6,341 nucleotides of DNA, from assembly GCA_030149115.1 (NCBI GenBank), contig JASBSE010000551.1, forward strand, positions 1-6,341, read 5' to 3'. The translations under genes were made by a program, and so were the position numbers. Shown in pieces: positions 5,843 to 6,341 of this stretch. The DNA is from Winogradskyella sp. (GTDB lineage Bacteria > Bacteroidota > Bacteroidia > Flavobacteriales > Flavobacteriaceae). Position 1 is the stretch's first letter. The number at the start of each line of letters is the position of its first letter. The notes beneath the pieces are model-generated. The model saw only the letters and a list, made by a program, of their open reading frames with translations. It searched no databases and was not told the origin of the DNA.

Positions 5843-6341
5843 TTAATGATCGTGTCCGCCTTCACCACCTTCTTCCAGTAGCATCCCGATACCTTTAACT
5901 AATATTTGTTTGTTTTGTATTGCTTCAGGGTTTAAAATTTCTGTAGCGTTTTCATCCTGTTGTCCTGTATTGACCTTTAGCTTTTTAAATTGATAGCTAT
6001 CAGTAGTTGTTTCATCTAAAACAAGCACATAATTGTTTTTGTCTTCACTTACAATAGCTTCGTTTGGCAAGCCAACACCTTTTTTACTGTCTGTAATAAT
6101 GTTAGCTTCTACAAACATACCAACAATAAAATTGGCTAAGTCTTTATCTACGTGTCCGTGAACCTTAACACGTCTTGTAGTTTCATCAATTGTAGTACCT
6201 ACTAAATGTACGTCTGCTTCAAAAGTTTTTTCTGAAGCTTCAGGAATTTTAAACAGTATCTTTTGTCCTTTTTTGATGTGCATAATATCTTTTTCAAATA
6301 CCGATAATTCCAAATGAATATGGTCAATATCTACAATTTCT
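5843..6341 (-). CDS. RND efflux periplasmic adaptor subunit (CusB/CzcB-type), C-terminal part; 5' end beyond window
   Basis: Membrane-fusion protein linking an inner-membrane RND pump to an outer-membrane channel for heavy-metal export. The frame is open to the window edge; 165 C-terminal residues are present, beginning EIVDIDHIHLELSVFEKD. The TTG at 6313-6311 encodes an internal Leu in this context, not a start. The fragment shows the beta-barrel stretch (VFEKDIMHIKKGQKILFKIP, then DVHLVGTTIDETTRRVKVHG and GMFVEANI) and the membrane-proximal segment (GLPNEAIVSEDKNNYVLV) typical of CusB/CzcB adaptors. It ends in a short acidic, His-containing tail EEGGEGGHDH that could bind metal. The gene converges on the regulator with 38 bases between stop codons, so it is a separate transcription unit. 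Exported metal (Cu, Zn, Co, Cd) cannot be told from this part. Confidence 0.92.
   Translation of the reverse strand, partial: EIVDIDHIHLELSVFEKDIMHIKKGQKILFKIPEASEKTFEADVHLVGTTIDETTRRVKVHGHVDKDLANFIVGMFVEANIITDSKKGVGLPNEAIVSEDKNNYVLVLDETTTDSYQFKKLKVNTGQQDENATEILNPEAIQNKQILVKGIGMLLEEGGEGGHDH

Noticed and set aside
6311..6313. TTG as start codon of the right-edge gene
   Set aside because: The frame stays open upstream with typical adaptor sequence (EIVDIDHIHLEL), so TTG encodes an internal Leu and the gene is cut by the window.

Overview
The window looks like Flavobacteriaceae (phylum Bacteroidota). It is AT-rich. It carries a TonB-dependent receptor with an N-terminal carboxypeptidase-regulatory-like domain, promoters with the Bacteroidota -7 box TAnnTTTG, and gene starts without Shine-Dalgarno sequences. 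The genus cannot be told from the sequence alone.

The window is a metal-homeostasis locus. Four genes on the minus strand read right to left as one probable operon: a TonB-dependent outer-membrane receptor (5048-2796), a TroA/ZnuA-type metal-binding lipoprotein (2757-1846), an ABC ATPase (1845-1108), and an ABC-3 family permease (1076 to beyond position 1, 3' end missing). Together they would move a metal ion or metallophore across the outer membrane, capture it in the periplasm and pump it through the inner membrane. Mn, Fe and Zn are all possible; the regulator hints at Mn or Fe. A three-domain DtxR/MntR-type repressor is divergently transcribed (5148-5804, plus strand). The 99 bases between it and the receptor gene hold two back-to-back promoters and two adjacent 16-bp palindromes resembling DtxR boxes, which suggests metal-dependent repression of the operon and possibly of the regulator itself. 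The right edge (5843 to beyond 6341, minus strand) holds the C-terminal part of a CusB/CzcB-type RND efflux adaptor. It converges on the regulator across a probable bidirectional terminator, so import and export genes sit side by side.

Most interesting points: (1) a 66-bp REP/MITE-like repeat sits between the ATPase and permease genes and appears to supply the only in-frame upstream ATG of the permease, while the position where the start would be expected reads ATA; (2) the permease continues past its membrane domain into a region resembling a winged helix-turn-helix, like the chlamydial YtgCR permease-repressor fusion; (3) tandem DtxR-like operators with identical TAAG centres; (4) a lone Cys pair in the receptor plug. 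There is no gene-free stretch over 300 bases, and I saw no RNA gene, CRISPR array or insertion sequence.
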